From Sinorhizobium chiapasense (GTDB lineage: Bacteria > Pseudomonadota > Alphaproteobacteria > Rhizobiales > Rhizobiaceae), in contig NZ_CP133152.1 of NCBI RefSeq assembly GCF_036488675.1, forward strand, positions 186,001-250,000: a DNA stretch of 64,000 nt, given 5' to 3'. Position numbers and translations under genes: made by a program. Numbering within the stretch: position 1 is the stretch's first letter; each line of letters opens with the position of its first letter. Below, in pieces: positions 35,581-45,915 of the stretch. The notes below the pieces were generated by a model. The model had not been told where the DNA came from and did no database searches. It saw nothing but the letters and a program-made list of their open reading frames with translations.

Positions 35581-37326
35581 ATGCGCAGTCTGAGCTTGAA
35601 GAGCCAGTCCTTTGCTTTGATATTCACGCTTGGCGCCGTTTCGCCGTGGACGGCGCAGGCGGCGTCGCCGGAGCCGGTAAAAGCCGAGCACGGCATGGTG
35701 GTTACCGCCCAGCATCTCGCCTCCGATATCGGCGTGGAAGTGATGAAGAAGGGCGGCAATGCCATCGATGCGGCGGTCGCGGTCGGCTATGCGCTCGCGG
35801 TCGTCTACCCGACGGCAGGCAATATCGGCGGCGGCGGTTTCATGACCATCCGCTTCAAGGACGGCAAAACGACCTTTCTCGATTTTCGCGAACGCGCGCC
35901 GCTCGCCGCCACCAAATCGATGTATCTCGACGACAAGGGCAATCTCGTCAAAGGCTTGAGCACCGAGGGCTATCTCGCCGTCGGCGTGCCCGGCCCGGTG
36001 ATGGGTTTCGAGCACGCGCGCAGCCGCTATGGCACGCGCCCACTGCAGGAGCTGATCGCGCCGGCGATCAAGCTCGCCAAGGAAGGCTTCTTGCTGGAGC
36101 AGGGCGATATCGACTCGTTCGACGGTGAAACAGAGAGGCTGGCGGAGGATCCGGCGGCAGCGGCGATCTTCTTGAGACCTGACGGCAAGCCCTTCGCCGT
36201 CGGCGAGAAGCTGGTTCAGGCAGATCTTGCCGCCTCGCTGTCAAGCATCGCGGAGAAGGGGCCTGACGCCTTCTACAAGGGTGCGATTGCCGACGCGATC
36301 GTCAAGGCGAGCGCGGAAAAGGGAGGCATCCTCGCCGAGAAGGATTTCGAGCAATATGCCGTTCGAGAACTGGAACCGGTCAAATGCAACTATCGCGGCT
36401 ATGACATCGTGTCCTCGCCGCCACCATCGTCAGGCGGCGTCATCATCTGCGAGATCCTCAACATTCTCGAGGGTTATCCGCTTTCCTATCTCGGCTACGG
36501 TTCGGCCGAGACCGTGCATGCGATGATCGAGGCCATGCGCCATGCCTACGTCGACCGCAACACCGCGCTCGGCGATCCGGACTTCGTTGAAAATCCGGTC
36601 GGGAAACTCACCGACAAGGCCTATGCGAAGGAAATCCGCGAGAAGATCGAACCGTTCAGGGCGGGCGTCTCGCAGGCGCTGATGCCGGCGGGTTTCACCG
36701 AGAGCAAGGAGACGACCCACTATTCGATCATCGACGACGAGGGCAATGCCGTCGCCGTCACCTATACGTTGAACGGCTCCTTCGGTGCGGGCGTGGTGGC
36801 GCCCGGAACCGGGATCCTGCTCAACAACGAGATGGACGATTTCACCGCCAAGCCCGGCGCGCCCAATCTCTACGGCCTCGTCCAGGGCGAGGCGAACGCG
36901 ATCGCGCCGGGGAAGACGCCGCTTTCCTCGATGAGCCCGACGATCATCTCAAAGGACGGCAAGCCCTTCATGGTGATCGGCAGCCCCGGCGGCGCGCGCA
37001 TCATCACGATCACGCTGGAAGCGATCCTCAACGTCATCGACCACGGCATGAACGTCCAGGAGGCGGTCGATGCGCCGCGCCTCCACCATCAATGGCTGCC
37101 GGACAAGGTGTTCATGGAGCCCTATGCGCTTTCGCCGGATACCCGCAAGCTTCTCGCCGCCATGGGCCATGACGTCGAGATCGACGAAAGCTGGATGATC
37201 TGGGGACAGGCAACCGGCATCCTCGTCGGCGGAGAAAAGCTCTCCGAGATCGAGGCCGGCGGCGGCGCCCGCTACAACGGCGCTGTCGACAGCCGCATCG
37301 GGGCAGGCGCGGCGAGGGGGTATTAG
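35581..37326 (+). CDS. ggt: Gamma-glutamyltransferase
   Basis: Periplasmic enzyme (581 residues) that cleaves glutathione and gamma-glutamyl compounds. The signal peptide ends at WTAQAA. The precursor self-cleaves before the catalytic Thr in SKETTHYSIIDDEGNAVAVTYTLN, near residue 380. Other motifs are GNAIDAAVAVGYALAVVYPTAGNIGGGGFM, FLDFRERAP and LSSMSPTIISKDGKPFMVIGSPGG. ATG 35581 has GGGAGGAAGG upstream and opens the signal peptide. Monocistronic and followed by a family II repeat. Confidence 0.95.
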   Translation: MRSLSLKSQSFALIFTLGAVSPWTAQAASPEPVKAEHGMVVTAQHLASDIGVEVMKKGGNAIDAAVAVGYALAVVYPTAGNIGGGGFMTIRFKDGKTTFLDFRERAPLAATKSMYLDDKGNLVKGLSTEGYLAVGVPGPVMGFEHARSRYGTRPLQELIAPAIKLAKEGFLLEQGDIDSFDGETERLAEDPAAAAIFLRPDGKPFAVGEKLVQADLAASLSSIAEKGPDAFYKGAIADAIVKASAEKGGILAEKDFEQYAVRELEPVKCNYRGYDIVSSPPPSSGGVIICEILNILEGYPLSYLGYGSAETVHAMIEAMRHAYVDRNTALGDPDFVENPVGKLTDKAYAKEIREKIEPFRAGVSQALMPAGFTESKETTHYSIIDDEGNAVAVTYTLNGSFGAGVVAPGTGILLNNEMDDFTAKPGAPNLYGLVQGEANAIAPGKTPLSSMSPTIISKDGKPFMVIGSPGGARIITITLEAILNVIDHGMNVQEAVDAPRLHHQWLPDKVFMEPYALSPDTRKLLAAMGHDVEIDESWMIWGQATGILVGGEKLSEIEAGGGARYNGAVDSRIGAGAARGY

Positions 37327-37440
37327 AGCGGGATGAGGAAAAGTGTGTGCGGTTTTCCGCCCGCATCCCGCGTCTCAACTTATTAGAATCGATCACGTTC
37401 ATGATTCGGTCGATTCGACCTAAAATCATCGTGATCCAGA
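37325..37440. repeat. Family II palindromic repeat (two hairpins)
   Basis: AGAGCGGGATGAGGAAAAGTG / GCGGTTTTCCGCCCGCATCCCGC plus GATCACGTTCATGATTCGGTCGAT / TCGACCTAAAATCATCGTGATC. The element is nearly identical to the copy at 24384 and begins at the ggt stop codon. Confidence 0.75.
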
Positions 37441-37447
37441 GCAGGCA

Positions 37448-38014
37448 TTATGTCCTGAGCTTTGCCCGCCTGACCCGGTACTCAACGCGGCCATCGGGAA
37501 GATCGCTGCGCAGCAGGCCGTAAATTGCGGTGTCCCAGCGTTCGTCGCCGACTTTCACCGACGAGCGCCGCACGCCTTCTTCGATAAAGCCGAGGCCGAG
37601 ATAGGTGCGGATTGCCGCCCCGTTAAAGGTGTAGACATTGAGTTCCAGCCGCTCGAAAGCAGGAACGGCAAAGACACGCCGAACGACGAGCGTCAAGAAG
37701 GCGCCGGCGAGCCCTTGGCCGCGAAACAGGGGATTGACGGCGACGCGGCTGAGCCGGGCGACACCGTTTTGCCAGTCGAGGGCGACCTGCGCGTGGCCAG
37801 CAACGACCCCTCGCACAAGGCCGGAAAAGATCCAGCGCTTCGGCTGCCGTCCGGCCGTCTCGGCGACCATGGCATCGATCTGGTCCTTGTCGAGCGGAAA
37901 GCGGACATCCGGGCCGCCCCATTGAATGAGGGATCGCAGCGTCGGAAACCAGGTCGGCAGGTCCCGGGCATGGTCTTCCGCGAAATCTTGGAGCTGTAAC
38001 TCTGGTTGGGCCAT
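37448..38014 (-). CDS. GNAT-family N-acetyltransferase
   Basis: Acetyl-CoA-dependent acetyltransferase, 188 residues. The GNAT core contains ARLSRVAVNPLFRGQGLAGAFLTLVVRRVF with the pyrophosphate-binding R/Q-x-x-G-x-G/A pattern, then LELNVYTFNGAAIRTYLGLGFIEEGVRR. The substrate is unknown. It lies between ggt and pcaQ and is not clearly linked to either. Confidence 0.87.
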   Translation of the reverse strand: MAQPELQLQDFAEDHARDLPTWFPTLRSLIQWGGPDVRFPLDKDQIDAMVAETAGRQPKRWIFSGLVRGVVAGHAQVALDWQNGVARLSRVAVNPLFRGQGLAGAFLTLVVRRVFAVPAFERLELNVYTFNGAAIRTYLGLGFIEEGVRRSSVKVGDERWDTAIYGLLRSDLPDGRVEYRVRRAKLRT

Positions 38015-38097
38015 GGCGTTCGGCGTGAAAACGTTGGTTAGGCCATTCTCGGTAACGATCGGCGAAAGTAAAGCGGCCGCTTTTCCTCGCGCAGCGC

Positions 38098-39024
38098 TCA
38101 GCCCTTCGGTATCGCCACTCCAGCCGCCTCGCGGATCGTCTGCATCAGGATCGAGAGCGGCAAGGACGGGATCGCGTCAGTGCGCATGGTGAGCCCGACC
38201 GGCCCCCTGGTCTCGCTGGTGTCGATCGGCAACGTCGCCAGAAGACCGTCGTCGATATCGGTTGTGACGACGCCGGTCGAGATGATCCAGATGGCATCGC
38301 TCGAGCGCACGAAGGCGCGGCCGAAGGAATCGGAAACGGTCTCGATCTGGTTCGGCAGGCTGGCGATGCCATTGGCGATCAGGAAGCCTTCGACGAAGGG
38401 GCGAATGATCGAGGCGCGGGTGGGCATCAGAACCGGATAGTCCCCGAGATGGGCGAAGATCGACTGCCTGCCGGCCAGCAGCGGGTGGCCGGCGCGCACC
38501 ACAAACACCACCTGTTCCGAATAGAGGTGCTCGAAGGAGAACCCGGTCATCTTCTCGGGTGCGGCGAGCCTGCCGACGACGATATCCAGGTCACCGACCC
38601 GCAACTGCTCCAACAGCACCGCATTTTCGCCGGTAACGATCTTGATGCGCGCGCCGGTTTCCTCCTTGAGAAAGAGCGCCATGGCGCGCGGCATGACGCG
38701 GGTGGAAACCGTCGGGAGGGCGCCGATCCGGATGGGCGGGCCGTCGCCGGAACGTTCCTGCGAGACCGAATCGAGCCCTTGCCGGAGCGCCGTCAGCGCC
38801 GCGCCGGCGTGGCGGAGAAAGACCTCGCCGTAGCGGGTGATCCTGATGCCGCGTCCCTCGCGCTCGAATACCGCGACGCCCAGCACCTCCTCCAGTTCGC
38901 GGATCGTCTTGGTAACGGCCGGCTGGCTGACATGTAAGAGTTCGGCCGCTTTCATCACGCTCTTCTGGCGTGCGACCTCGACAAATGTCTGCAGATGGCG
39001 AAACTTTACACGAGCGTCGATCAT
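38098..39024 (-). CDS. pcaQ: LysR-family activator of pcaDCHGB
   Basis: LysR-type regulator, 308 residues. The N-terminal helix-turn-helix is FRHLQTFVEVARQKSVMKAAELLHVSQPAVTKTIRELEEVLG. The effector domain follows (RIGALPTVSTRVMPRAMALFLKE). PcaQ proteins activate pcaDCHGB in response to beta-carboxymuconate-type intermediates. Divergence from pcaD and a near-consensus PcaQ site between them identify it. ATG 39024 matches the known MIDARVKF start; ATG 39033 would put the start codon over the binding site. Confidence 0.93.
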   Translation of the reverse strand: MIDARVKFRHLQTFVEVARQKSVMKAAELLHVSQPAVTKTIRELEEVLGVAVFEREGRGIRITRYGEVFLRHAGAALTALRQGLDSVSQERSGDGPPIRIGALPTVSTRVMPRAMALFLKEETGARIKIVTGENAVLLEQLRVGDLDIVVGRLAAPEKMTGFSFEHLYSEQVVFVVRAGHPLLAGRQSIFAHLGDYPVLMPTRASIIRPFVEGFLIANGIASLPNQIETVSDSFGRAFVRSSDAIWIISTGVVTTDIDDGLLATLPIDTSETRGPVGLTMRTDAIPSLPLSILMQTIREAAGVAIPKG

Positions 39025-39031
39025 GAGATCC

Positions 39032-39047
39032 ATAACCTACGAGTTAA
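39032..39047. promoter_or_regulatory. PcaQ binding site
   Basis: ATAACC-TACG-AGTTAA differs by one base from the ATAACC-N4-GGTTAA site described for Sinorhizobium PcaQ. It sits eight bases before the pcaQ start and about 70 bp before the pcaD start, in the shared promoter region. Confidence 0.8.
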
Positions 39048-39117
39048 TGGAAAGCCACGAAATATCATTTTACCTAACCAGATCAAACATCCAATTTGGC
39101 GACGGAGGAGATCTGCT

Positions 39118-39922
39118 GTGCAATTCGCCCGTATCAACGACATCACGATTCATTATCAGGTGATTGGTGCGACGGGGGAAAAGCCTGTCCTTGTCTTCGC
39201 CAATTCTCTCGGCACGGATTTCCGCATCTGGCGCGATGTCGTCGTCCGGCTTGCCGGCGAGTTTGCGATCGTTCTTTACGACAAGCGGGGCCATGGCCTT
39301 TCCGATGTCGGCCAGGTTCCCTATTCGATCGAGGATCATGCGACCGATCTTGCCGCCCTGCTCGACCTGCTTTCCGTCCGCCAGGCGATCGTCTGCGGGC
39401 TTTCCGTCGGCGGCTTGATCGCGCAGTCGCTCTATCAGCGCCGTCCCGATCTGGTGCGTGCACTCGTGCTTTCGGACACGGCGCACAAGATTGGCACGGC
39501 GGAGATGTGGGACGCGCGCATCGCCACGATCGAGGCACACGGCATCGAGGCGATTGCCGACGCCGTACTCGAGCGCTGGTTCACGCCGGCTTTCCGGCGG
39601 CCGGAGAATGTCGCGTTCACCGGCTATCGCAACATGCTGATCCGGCAGCCGGTGGCGGGCTACATCGGCACCTGTGCTGCGGTTCGCGATGCCGATTACA
39701 CGGAGGCGGCCAAGAAGATTGCCGTTCCCGTGTTGTGCGTCGTCGGGGAAGAGGACGGTTCGACGCCGCCCGACGTTGTGCTCTCGACGGCGCGGCTCAT
39801 CCCCGGTGCACGCTACGAGGTGATCCGCGAAGCCGGTCATATCCCCTGTGTCGAACAGCCGGAGATCCTGACCGCGATTCTTCGGCCATTCTTCGAACTC
39901 GTCATGCATGGAGACAGGAAAG

Positions 39923-39930
<8 letters not shown>
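39118..39930 (+). CDS. pcaD: 3-oxoadipate enol-lactonase
   Basis: Alpha/beta-hydrolase (270 residues) that hydrolyses 3-oxoadipate enol-lactone to 3-oxoadipate. The nucleophile elbow is GLSVGG, the oxyanion region is VFANSLGTDFRIWRDVV, the acid lies in VVGEEDGSTP and the catalytic His in IREAGHIPCVEQPE. GTG 39118 with GGAGGAG seven bases upstream is preferred; the frame open to 38995 runs through the PcaQ site and pcaQ. It is the first gene of the pcaDCHGB operon. Confidence 0.93.
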
Positions 39931-41091
<1,161 letters not shown>

Positions 41092-41101
41092 GGGGGCAAC
41101 G

Positions 41102-41716
41102 ATGGTTCAGGATCTTGGCTACCTCAAGGAAACCGCCTCGCAGACCGCCGGGCCTTACGTCCATATCGGCCTGACGCCGAACTTCTGCGGCATATCGGGC
41201 GTCTATAAGGCCGATCTCGGCACATCGATGGTCAACGACAAGACGCTTGGCCAACGCATTACCGTCAGGGGCCGCGTGATCGACGGAGCGGGAATGCCTC
41301 TCAGGGATGCGCTCGTCGAGATCTGGCAGGCGGATGCTAGCGGCCTCTACAATTCGCCCTCGGAAACGCGCGGTACGGCCGATCCGAATTTTACCGGCTG
41401 GGGCAGGTGCCCGACGAGCGCCGAGGACGGCGTCTTCACCTTCGAGACCATCAAGCCGGGCCGGGTGCCGTTCAAGGACGGTCGCCTGATGGCGCCGCAC
41501 ATCACATTCTGGATCGTTGCGCGCGGGATCAACATCGGTCTTCACACCCGGATGTATTTCCCGGACGAGGGGGCGGCGAACGCCGAAGATCCGCTGCTTG
41601 CCCGTATCGAACATCGCCTTCGCGCCGCGACGCTTGTCGCCGCGGGCGCGGCGCCTAGTTATACATTCGACATTCATCTCCAGGGCGAGAAGGAAACGGT
41701 CTTCCTGGATATATGA
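41102..41716 (+). CDS. pcaG: Protocatechuate 3,4-dioxygenase alpha subunit
   Basis: Non-iron partner subunit, 204 residues, shorter than PcaH as expected. It has TAGPYVHIGLTPNFCGI, LVEIWQADASGLYNSP and FEGIKPGR-like FETIKPGRVPF followed by PHITFWIVARGIN, in which one of the iron-site His residues of the beta subunit is absent. It follows pcaH by ten bases. Confidence 0.94.
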   Translation: MVQDLGYLKETASQTAGPYVHIGLTPNFCGISGVYKADLGTSMVNDKTLGQRITVRGRVIDGAGMPLRDALVEIWQADASGLYNSPSETRGTADPNFTGWGRCPTSAEDGVFTFETIKPGRVPFKDGRLMAPHITFWIVARGINIGLHTRMYFPDEGAANAEDPLLARIEHRLRAATLVAAGAAPSYTFDIHLQGEKETVFLDI

Positions 41717-41806
41717 TCATCGCGTGGCGTCATGCCCGCGTTGCTTCGTGCCTTTGACGTCGCTGTTCCCGCCTCGCGCAGGAACACGGGATCCTGGAGA
41801 TGTGGA

Positions 41807-42862
41807 ATGACTTACTCGGCCTTTGATCATCCCTATCTTTCCGGTCTTCTTGGTGACGAGGCCGTGGCGGCGGAGTTTTCCGCTGCGGCCGATATCCGCG
41901 CCATGCTTGCCTTCGAGGCGGCGCTCGCGCGGGCCGAGGCGGAACACGGGATTATTCCGCGTTCTGCGGCCGATCGTATCACCGAAGCCTGTCGCGCCTT
42001 TTCCCCGGACGTCGTGGCGCTCCGCCGCGCGACGGCGGCCGACGGCGTCGTCGTTCCGGAACTGGTCCGGCAATTGCGCGCAGCGGTTGGGGGCGACGCG
42101 GCGAACCACGTGCATTTCGGAGCCACCAGCCAGGACGTCATCGACACCAGCCTGATGCTGCGATTGAAGGCGATCGCCGAACTCTTCAGCTACCGCCTCC
42201 GCGATGTCGTGGCGGTGCTTGAGGAATGCGACCGGCAATGGGGTTTTCGTCCGCTGATGGGGCGCACCCGCATGCAGGCGGCGATCCCGGTCACGGTTTC
42301 GGATCGCCTGCGTGCCTGGATCGAGCCGCTCCTCGACCACCAGGACCGCCTCGAAGCCATGGACCGCGACCTGTTCGCCGTGCAGTTCGGCGGCGCTGCC
42401 GGCACGCTCGACAAGCTCGAGGACAAGGCGGAGGCCGTTCGCGAGACGCTCGCCGAGGAGCTTGCGCTGGTCGATTGCCCGCAATGGCACAGCCAGCGCT
42501 CGGCGGTGGCGGATTTCGCCAATCTGCTGTCGCTGATCACCGGCAGCCTCGGCAAGTTTGGCCAGGATGTGGCGCTGATGGCGCAAACCGGCGAGGAGAT
42601 CGTGCTTGCCGGCGGCGGCAGTTCCTCGGCCATGCCGCACAAGCAGAATCCGGTTGCAGCCGAAGTGCTTGTCACCTTGGCGCGATTCAATGCAACCCAG
42701 CTTGCGGGCGTGCATCAGGCGCTCGTCCATGAGCAGGAACGCTCCGGTTCAGCCTGGACGCTCGAATGGTTGATCCTCCCGCAGATGGCCGGCGCAACGG
42801 CGGCCGCCACCAGGCTTGCGGCAGAACTGGCGGGCAATATCAGGCGCTTGGGCGGGGCGTGA
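41807..42862 (+). CDS. pcaB: 3-carboxy-cis,cis-muconate cycloisomerase
   Basis: Fumarase/aspartase-superfamily enzyme (351 residues) making 4-carboxymuconolactone. The superfamily signature is GGGSSSAMPHKQNPVAAEVL; VHFGATSQDVIDTSLMLR and GRTRMQAAIPVTV are the other conserved blocks. At 351 residues it is shorter than many PcaB (about 450) because the C-terminal domain ends soon after the signature, as in other rhizobia. ATG 41807 with GGAGATG upstream is preferred over 41732. It is the last gene of the operon. Confidence 0.93.
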   Translation: MTYSAFDHPYLSGLLGDEAVAAEFSAAADIRAMLAFEAALARAEAEHGIIPRSAADRITEACRAFSPDVVALRRATAADGVVVPELVRQLRAAVGGDAANHVHFGATSQDVIDTSLMLRLKAIAELFSYRLRDVVAVLEECDRQWGFRPLMGRTRMQAAIPVTVSDRLRAWIEPLLDHQDRLEAMDRDLFAVQFGGAAGTLDKLEDKAEAVRETLAEELALVDCPQWHSQRSAVADFANLLSLITGSLGKFGQDVALMAQTGEEIVLAGGGSSSAMPHKQNPVAAEVLVTLARFNATQLAGVHQALVHEQERSGSAWTLEWLILPQMAGATAAATRLAAELAGNIRRLGGA

Positions 42863-42916
42863 GCGGCATTCCGGCCACTGCATGGTTCCTTAAATCACCT
42901 GCAGTTCGCCGGCGTT

Positions 42917-43603
42917 TCACGATCCGAAACTCCTGCGATAAGCGGCCGGCGAGGTGCCGAACCTGCGAACGAACGATCGCCGGAAGGCGACGTCGTCGGT
43001 GAAGCCGATGTCCGTGGCAATCTTCTTGAGCGGAATGTTGGTGTCTTCGGCGAGCCGCCGTCCCGCTTCCAGCCGCATGCTTTCGACGTAATCGGCCGGC
43101 GTCATGCCCACCTCTTGCTTGAATTGCCGGGAAAAGTTTCGCTCGCTCATGCCGACGCGTCTCGCAATCGCGGCAACAGTCAAGTCGGCGGCGAGGTTGT
43201 CGGCAATGAAGTCCTGGGCCGAGCGGATGGGCGTCTTCTGGGCGATCTGTCCGGCGAGCAGCGTACTGAACTGCGTTTGTCCCCCTGGTCTCTTGAGGAA
43301 AACGACCAGTTCGCGCGCGACCTTGAGAGCGATCTCCAGGCCGAGATCCTTCTCGACGATGGCAAGCGCCAGGTCGATCCCGGCCGTTACGCCTGCCGAC
43401 GTCCAGACGTTGCCATCCTTGGTGAAAATACGGTTGGGCTCGAGCTTGACCTCGGGAAAACGCTTGGAGAACTCTGCGGCCTGGGACCAATGCGGTCCGA
43501 CGATCTTCTCGAGGTCGACGCAATATTGCTGCTCCTTCGCGACGCGAGCGACGCCATCCGGGCGATCCGCTTTCTGAAACAGGCGGCCAACTTGCCGGAA
43601 CAC
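42917..43603 (-). pseudogene. GlxA-type AraC regulator lacking its N-terminal DJ-1/PfpI domain
   Basis: From about 43490 down to 42917 the translation follows GlxA-family regulators: PHWSQAAEFSKRFPEV, DGNVWTSAGVTAGIDLALAIVEKDLG, then two AraC helix-turn-helices (LTVAAIARRVGMSERNFSRQFKQEVG and PLKKIATDIGFTDDVAFRRSF). The family normally has about 320 residues with a preceding PfpI-like domain. Here the upstream codons are unrelated and no such domain occurs in any minus-strand frame nearby. It is therefore probably a truncated remnant, though a 228-residue frame remains intact. Confidence 0.75.
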
Positions 43604-43897
43604 GGGCTTTTCATCGGTAAGCTGGGCTCGGTATTCGTCGTACCCGGCGCCGTGGCGCGATGTCCGGAAGATTGGCGCAAGGAAGTGGCATATGAAATGA
43701 TGAAGCTTGGCATGATCGTGGCGGAGCTCCCGTACCGCTTTCTAATCGGCAACGAGCTCGACGGCGCTGACGGCAAGGTAGCCGCAGGTCCGAGCCTCGT
43801 TCAGCTTGTCGCCGCGCGTATGCATGCGCGCCACATCGCCGCCCTTACCAGGCGGATCGATCCGGAGCGCTGTTACCAAGCCGAGTTCATCGGGTGA
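43490..43897 (+). CDS. Unidentified protein or gene fragment facing the GlxA remnant
   Basis: A 135-codon frame from ATG 43490 has coding-like, GC-rich third positions and reads LLEVDAILLLLRDASDAIRA.. then LGSVFVVPGAVARCPEDW and ends RIDPERCYQAEFIG. No ribosome site precedes it, and its first part overlaps the GlxA remnant on the other strand. It is likely the 3' part of a gene whose 5' end was lost at the same junction. I do not recognise the family. Confidence 0.4.
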   Translation: MRSDDLLEVDAILLLLRDASDAIRAIRFLKQAANLPEHGLFIGKLGSVFVVPGAVARCPEDWRKEVAYEMMKLGMIVAELPYRFLIGNELDGADGKVAAGPSLVQLVAARMHARHIAALTRRIDPERCYQAEFIG

Positions 43898-44487
43898 CGC
43901 CTCTTGCAGCGACGATCTTGGCGCGCTTGCTATCTTAGGACTATCAATCTGTCGCATTCGGCCGATCGGGCGCAGCGGCTGCTCTCGTTTTCAAGGCCAA
44001 AGCTTGCGGCGGCACAAAGAGGATTGGGACGCATCGGCGTAACACGGTCGCGAGAAAATCGGAGACCGTCAATTGGGCACGAAAGATCGCGACCGCCGCA
44101 TGTGCCGTGAAGATTTGGCGTGCTTTGCCGAAATCCTCTCCAACCCCCGCGGCCCAGGCTCGGACGACTGCTGTCTGCTTGAATTCATGGAGCTTCGGCG
44201 CGACCGGGTGAACGGCGACGAACCGCACGTATTCCCATGCCGGCCACCGTTTCCCGAGCGATTATAGCAGCGGTCCGATATTCTCCTGTGGTCCACGCTG
44301 CAGTCAGCTCCGTCGCGGTGGTGCGCCAAGAGGCAAGGCAGGCAAACAGCCCTTCATAATATTGATAATTTCTGTAGAAATAATTATCAAACCGCGAAAC
44401 CATTGTCCGTGATGAGCGTTTGTGCAGGGACTTCGGGTCGGTCTTGGCGGACGCCTTACGCATTCCGGTAGTTGCAAGGGACAACGG
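43898..44487. other. Long intergenic region with an AT-rich inverted repeat
   Basis: Apart from the inverted repeat at 44362-44390, I see nothing firm. A 64-codon plus-strand frame (about 44073-44267) lacks a convincing start and any motif and is not called. Confidence 0.4.
44362..44390. promoter_or_regulatory. Perfect AT-rich inverted repeat upstream of FAD-protein gene
   Basis: TTGATAATT (44362-44370) and AATTATCAA (44382-44390) are perfect 9-bp arms around an 11-bp spacer. They lie about 97 bp before the next start in otherwise GC-rich DNA. The shape suits a dimeric repressor site; the regulator is unknown. Confidence 0.55.
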
Positions 44488-45867
44488 ATGAAGGACACGC
44501 GTTTGCTTTATGATGTCGCTGTCGTCGGCTCGGGATTTTCAGCGATCGCGGTGACGATCAACCTGCTCCGCCTGTTGCCAGCCGCCACGTCGATTGCGGT
44601 CGTCGGTGATGACCCCGGGTTTGGAAGGGGCACCGCCTATCGGACGGAATTTTATGTGCATCGCTTGAATGTCCCTGCCGGGCGCATGAGCGTCTTTCCC
44701 GAGAAGCCCAACGATTTTGTCGAATGGCTTGGGGAGCATATGCGGCAGGTTTCCGCGGACGGCTTCGCCTCACGCGGAGACTACGGCCTTTACCTGCGCG
44801 ACCGGCTGGCATCGTTGTTGCGTGGTCAAGAGCGGCCCGCGAAGCTTGACTTCATCAAGGCCAAGGCGACGGACTGCGTTCATTGCAGCGAGGCAGGACT
44901 TGGCTTTCATCTCGACAACGGCACCCAACTGAGCGCGCGAAACGTTGTGCTCTGTCTCGGCATCGGCAATGCCGATCTGCCGCTCGCAGCGGAGAAAATC
45001 GACGCCGGCGCCGAAAGTCGCATCGTGCGCAATCCCTGGCGGCTGAGCTGGCCTTCGAAGGTCGGCCCGAGCGACACGATCTGCATTCTCGGGTCCGGAT
45101 TGACGATGATCGATCAGGTGCTTGCCTTGCGGGTTCACGGCCACAAGGGGCGTGTCCGTGTGCTATCGCGCCGCGGCCTCCTTCCGCATGCGCATCCGCC
45201 GGCCGACCGCCGGGCCGCGGCCGTCGAGCCGGAGCTTGGAAGTTCGCGAGAGATCAGCGCCCTGCTTGCGGGCTTTCGCAAAAAGGTTCGCAACGGCACC
45301 GATTGGCGCGGTCTGATGGACGGCCTGAGACCGGTAACGCAAAAGCTGTGGCAGGAACTGACGAAAGAGCAACGTGCCCGGTTCCTGCGCCATGGCCTGG
45401 CGTGGTGGAACGTCCACCGCCACCGCATCGCCCCGCAGATATCATCGCGTTTCGAAGCCTTGAGAAGAGATGGCATCGTTACCGTCCACGCCGGTTTTCT
45501 GGAGGCGATTGAGGATGGGCCTCGCGGCGCATTGGTCTCCTATCGGGAAAGGCAAAGCCGCCGGCCCCGATCGTTCAATGCGGATTGGATCGTCAACTGC
45601 ACTGGCATGGAGCGGGCTGGCGTCGCGCATTCGCCGCTGCTTCGGGAAATGCAGCGGCAGGGGCTGATTGGTCCCGACGAGCTCGGACTCGGCCTTTCTG
45701 TCGACAAGGATTCCCGTGTGCTTGATCGGCAGAAAGAGCCGCAGCCAGGCCTTTACGCGGTCGGCGCCTTGACGGCGGGCCAGTTCTGGGAAATCACCGC
45801 GGTCCCGGATATCCGGGTCCAGGCGCAAGACGTGGCAAGTGCGATCGCTTCGACTTTGCCGGCTTGA
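44488..45867 (+). CDS. FAD/NAD(P)-binding protein (NAD_binding_9 family)
   Basis: Flavin-dependent oxidoreductase-like protein of 459 residues. The N-terminal Rossmann FAD motif is VAVVGSGFSAIAVTINLL, followed by VVGDDPGFGRGTAYRTE. A second nucleotide-binding region, ICILGSGLTMIDQVLAL, occurs near residue 195, and WIVNCTGMERAG near residue 370. The layout matches the YdhS/HpnW-like FAD-NAD(P)-binding family whose reactions are mostly unknown. ATG 44488 opens the Rossmann motif at the right distance. An AT-rich inverted repeat lies upstream. Confidence 0.85.
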   Translation: MKDTRLLYDVAVVGSGFSAIAVTINLLRLLPAATSIAVVGDDPGFGRGTAYRTEFYVHRLNVPAGRMSVFPEKPNDFVEWLGEHMRQVSADGFASRGDYGLYLRDRLASLLRGQERPAKLDFIKAKATDCVHCSEAGLGFHLDNGTQLSARNVVLCLGIGNADLPLAAEKIDAGAESRIVRNPWRLSWPSKVGPSDTICILGSGLTMIDQVLALRVHGHKGRVRVLSRRGLLPHAHPPADRRAAAVEPELGSSREISALLAGFRKKVRNGTDWRGLMDGLRPVTQKLWQELTKEQRARFLRHGLAWWNVHRHRIAPQISSRFEALRRDGIVTVHAGFLEAIEDGPRGALVSYRERQSRRPRSFNADWIVNCTGMERAGVAHSPLLREMQRQGLIGPDELGLGLSVDKDSRVLDRQKEPQPGLYAVGALTAGQFWEITAVPDIRVQAQDVASAIASTLPA

Positions 45868-45893
45868 TAATCCGCGGTTGGCCCGCGGCCTAC

Positions 45894-45915
45894 CATTTGA
45901 ACGCACGGCGCTCTA
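45894..45915. repeat. Fragment of family I repeat
   Basis: TTTGAACGCACGGCGCTCTAA matches the right edge of the variant copy at 16882. It lies between the convergent FAD-protein and cyclase genes. Confidence 0.4.

Noticed and set aside
44073..44267. Possible small gene (64 codons) before the FAD-protein gene
   Set aside because: No ribosome site, no motif and a Cys/Arg-rich product; not distinguishable from noise.
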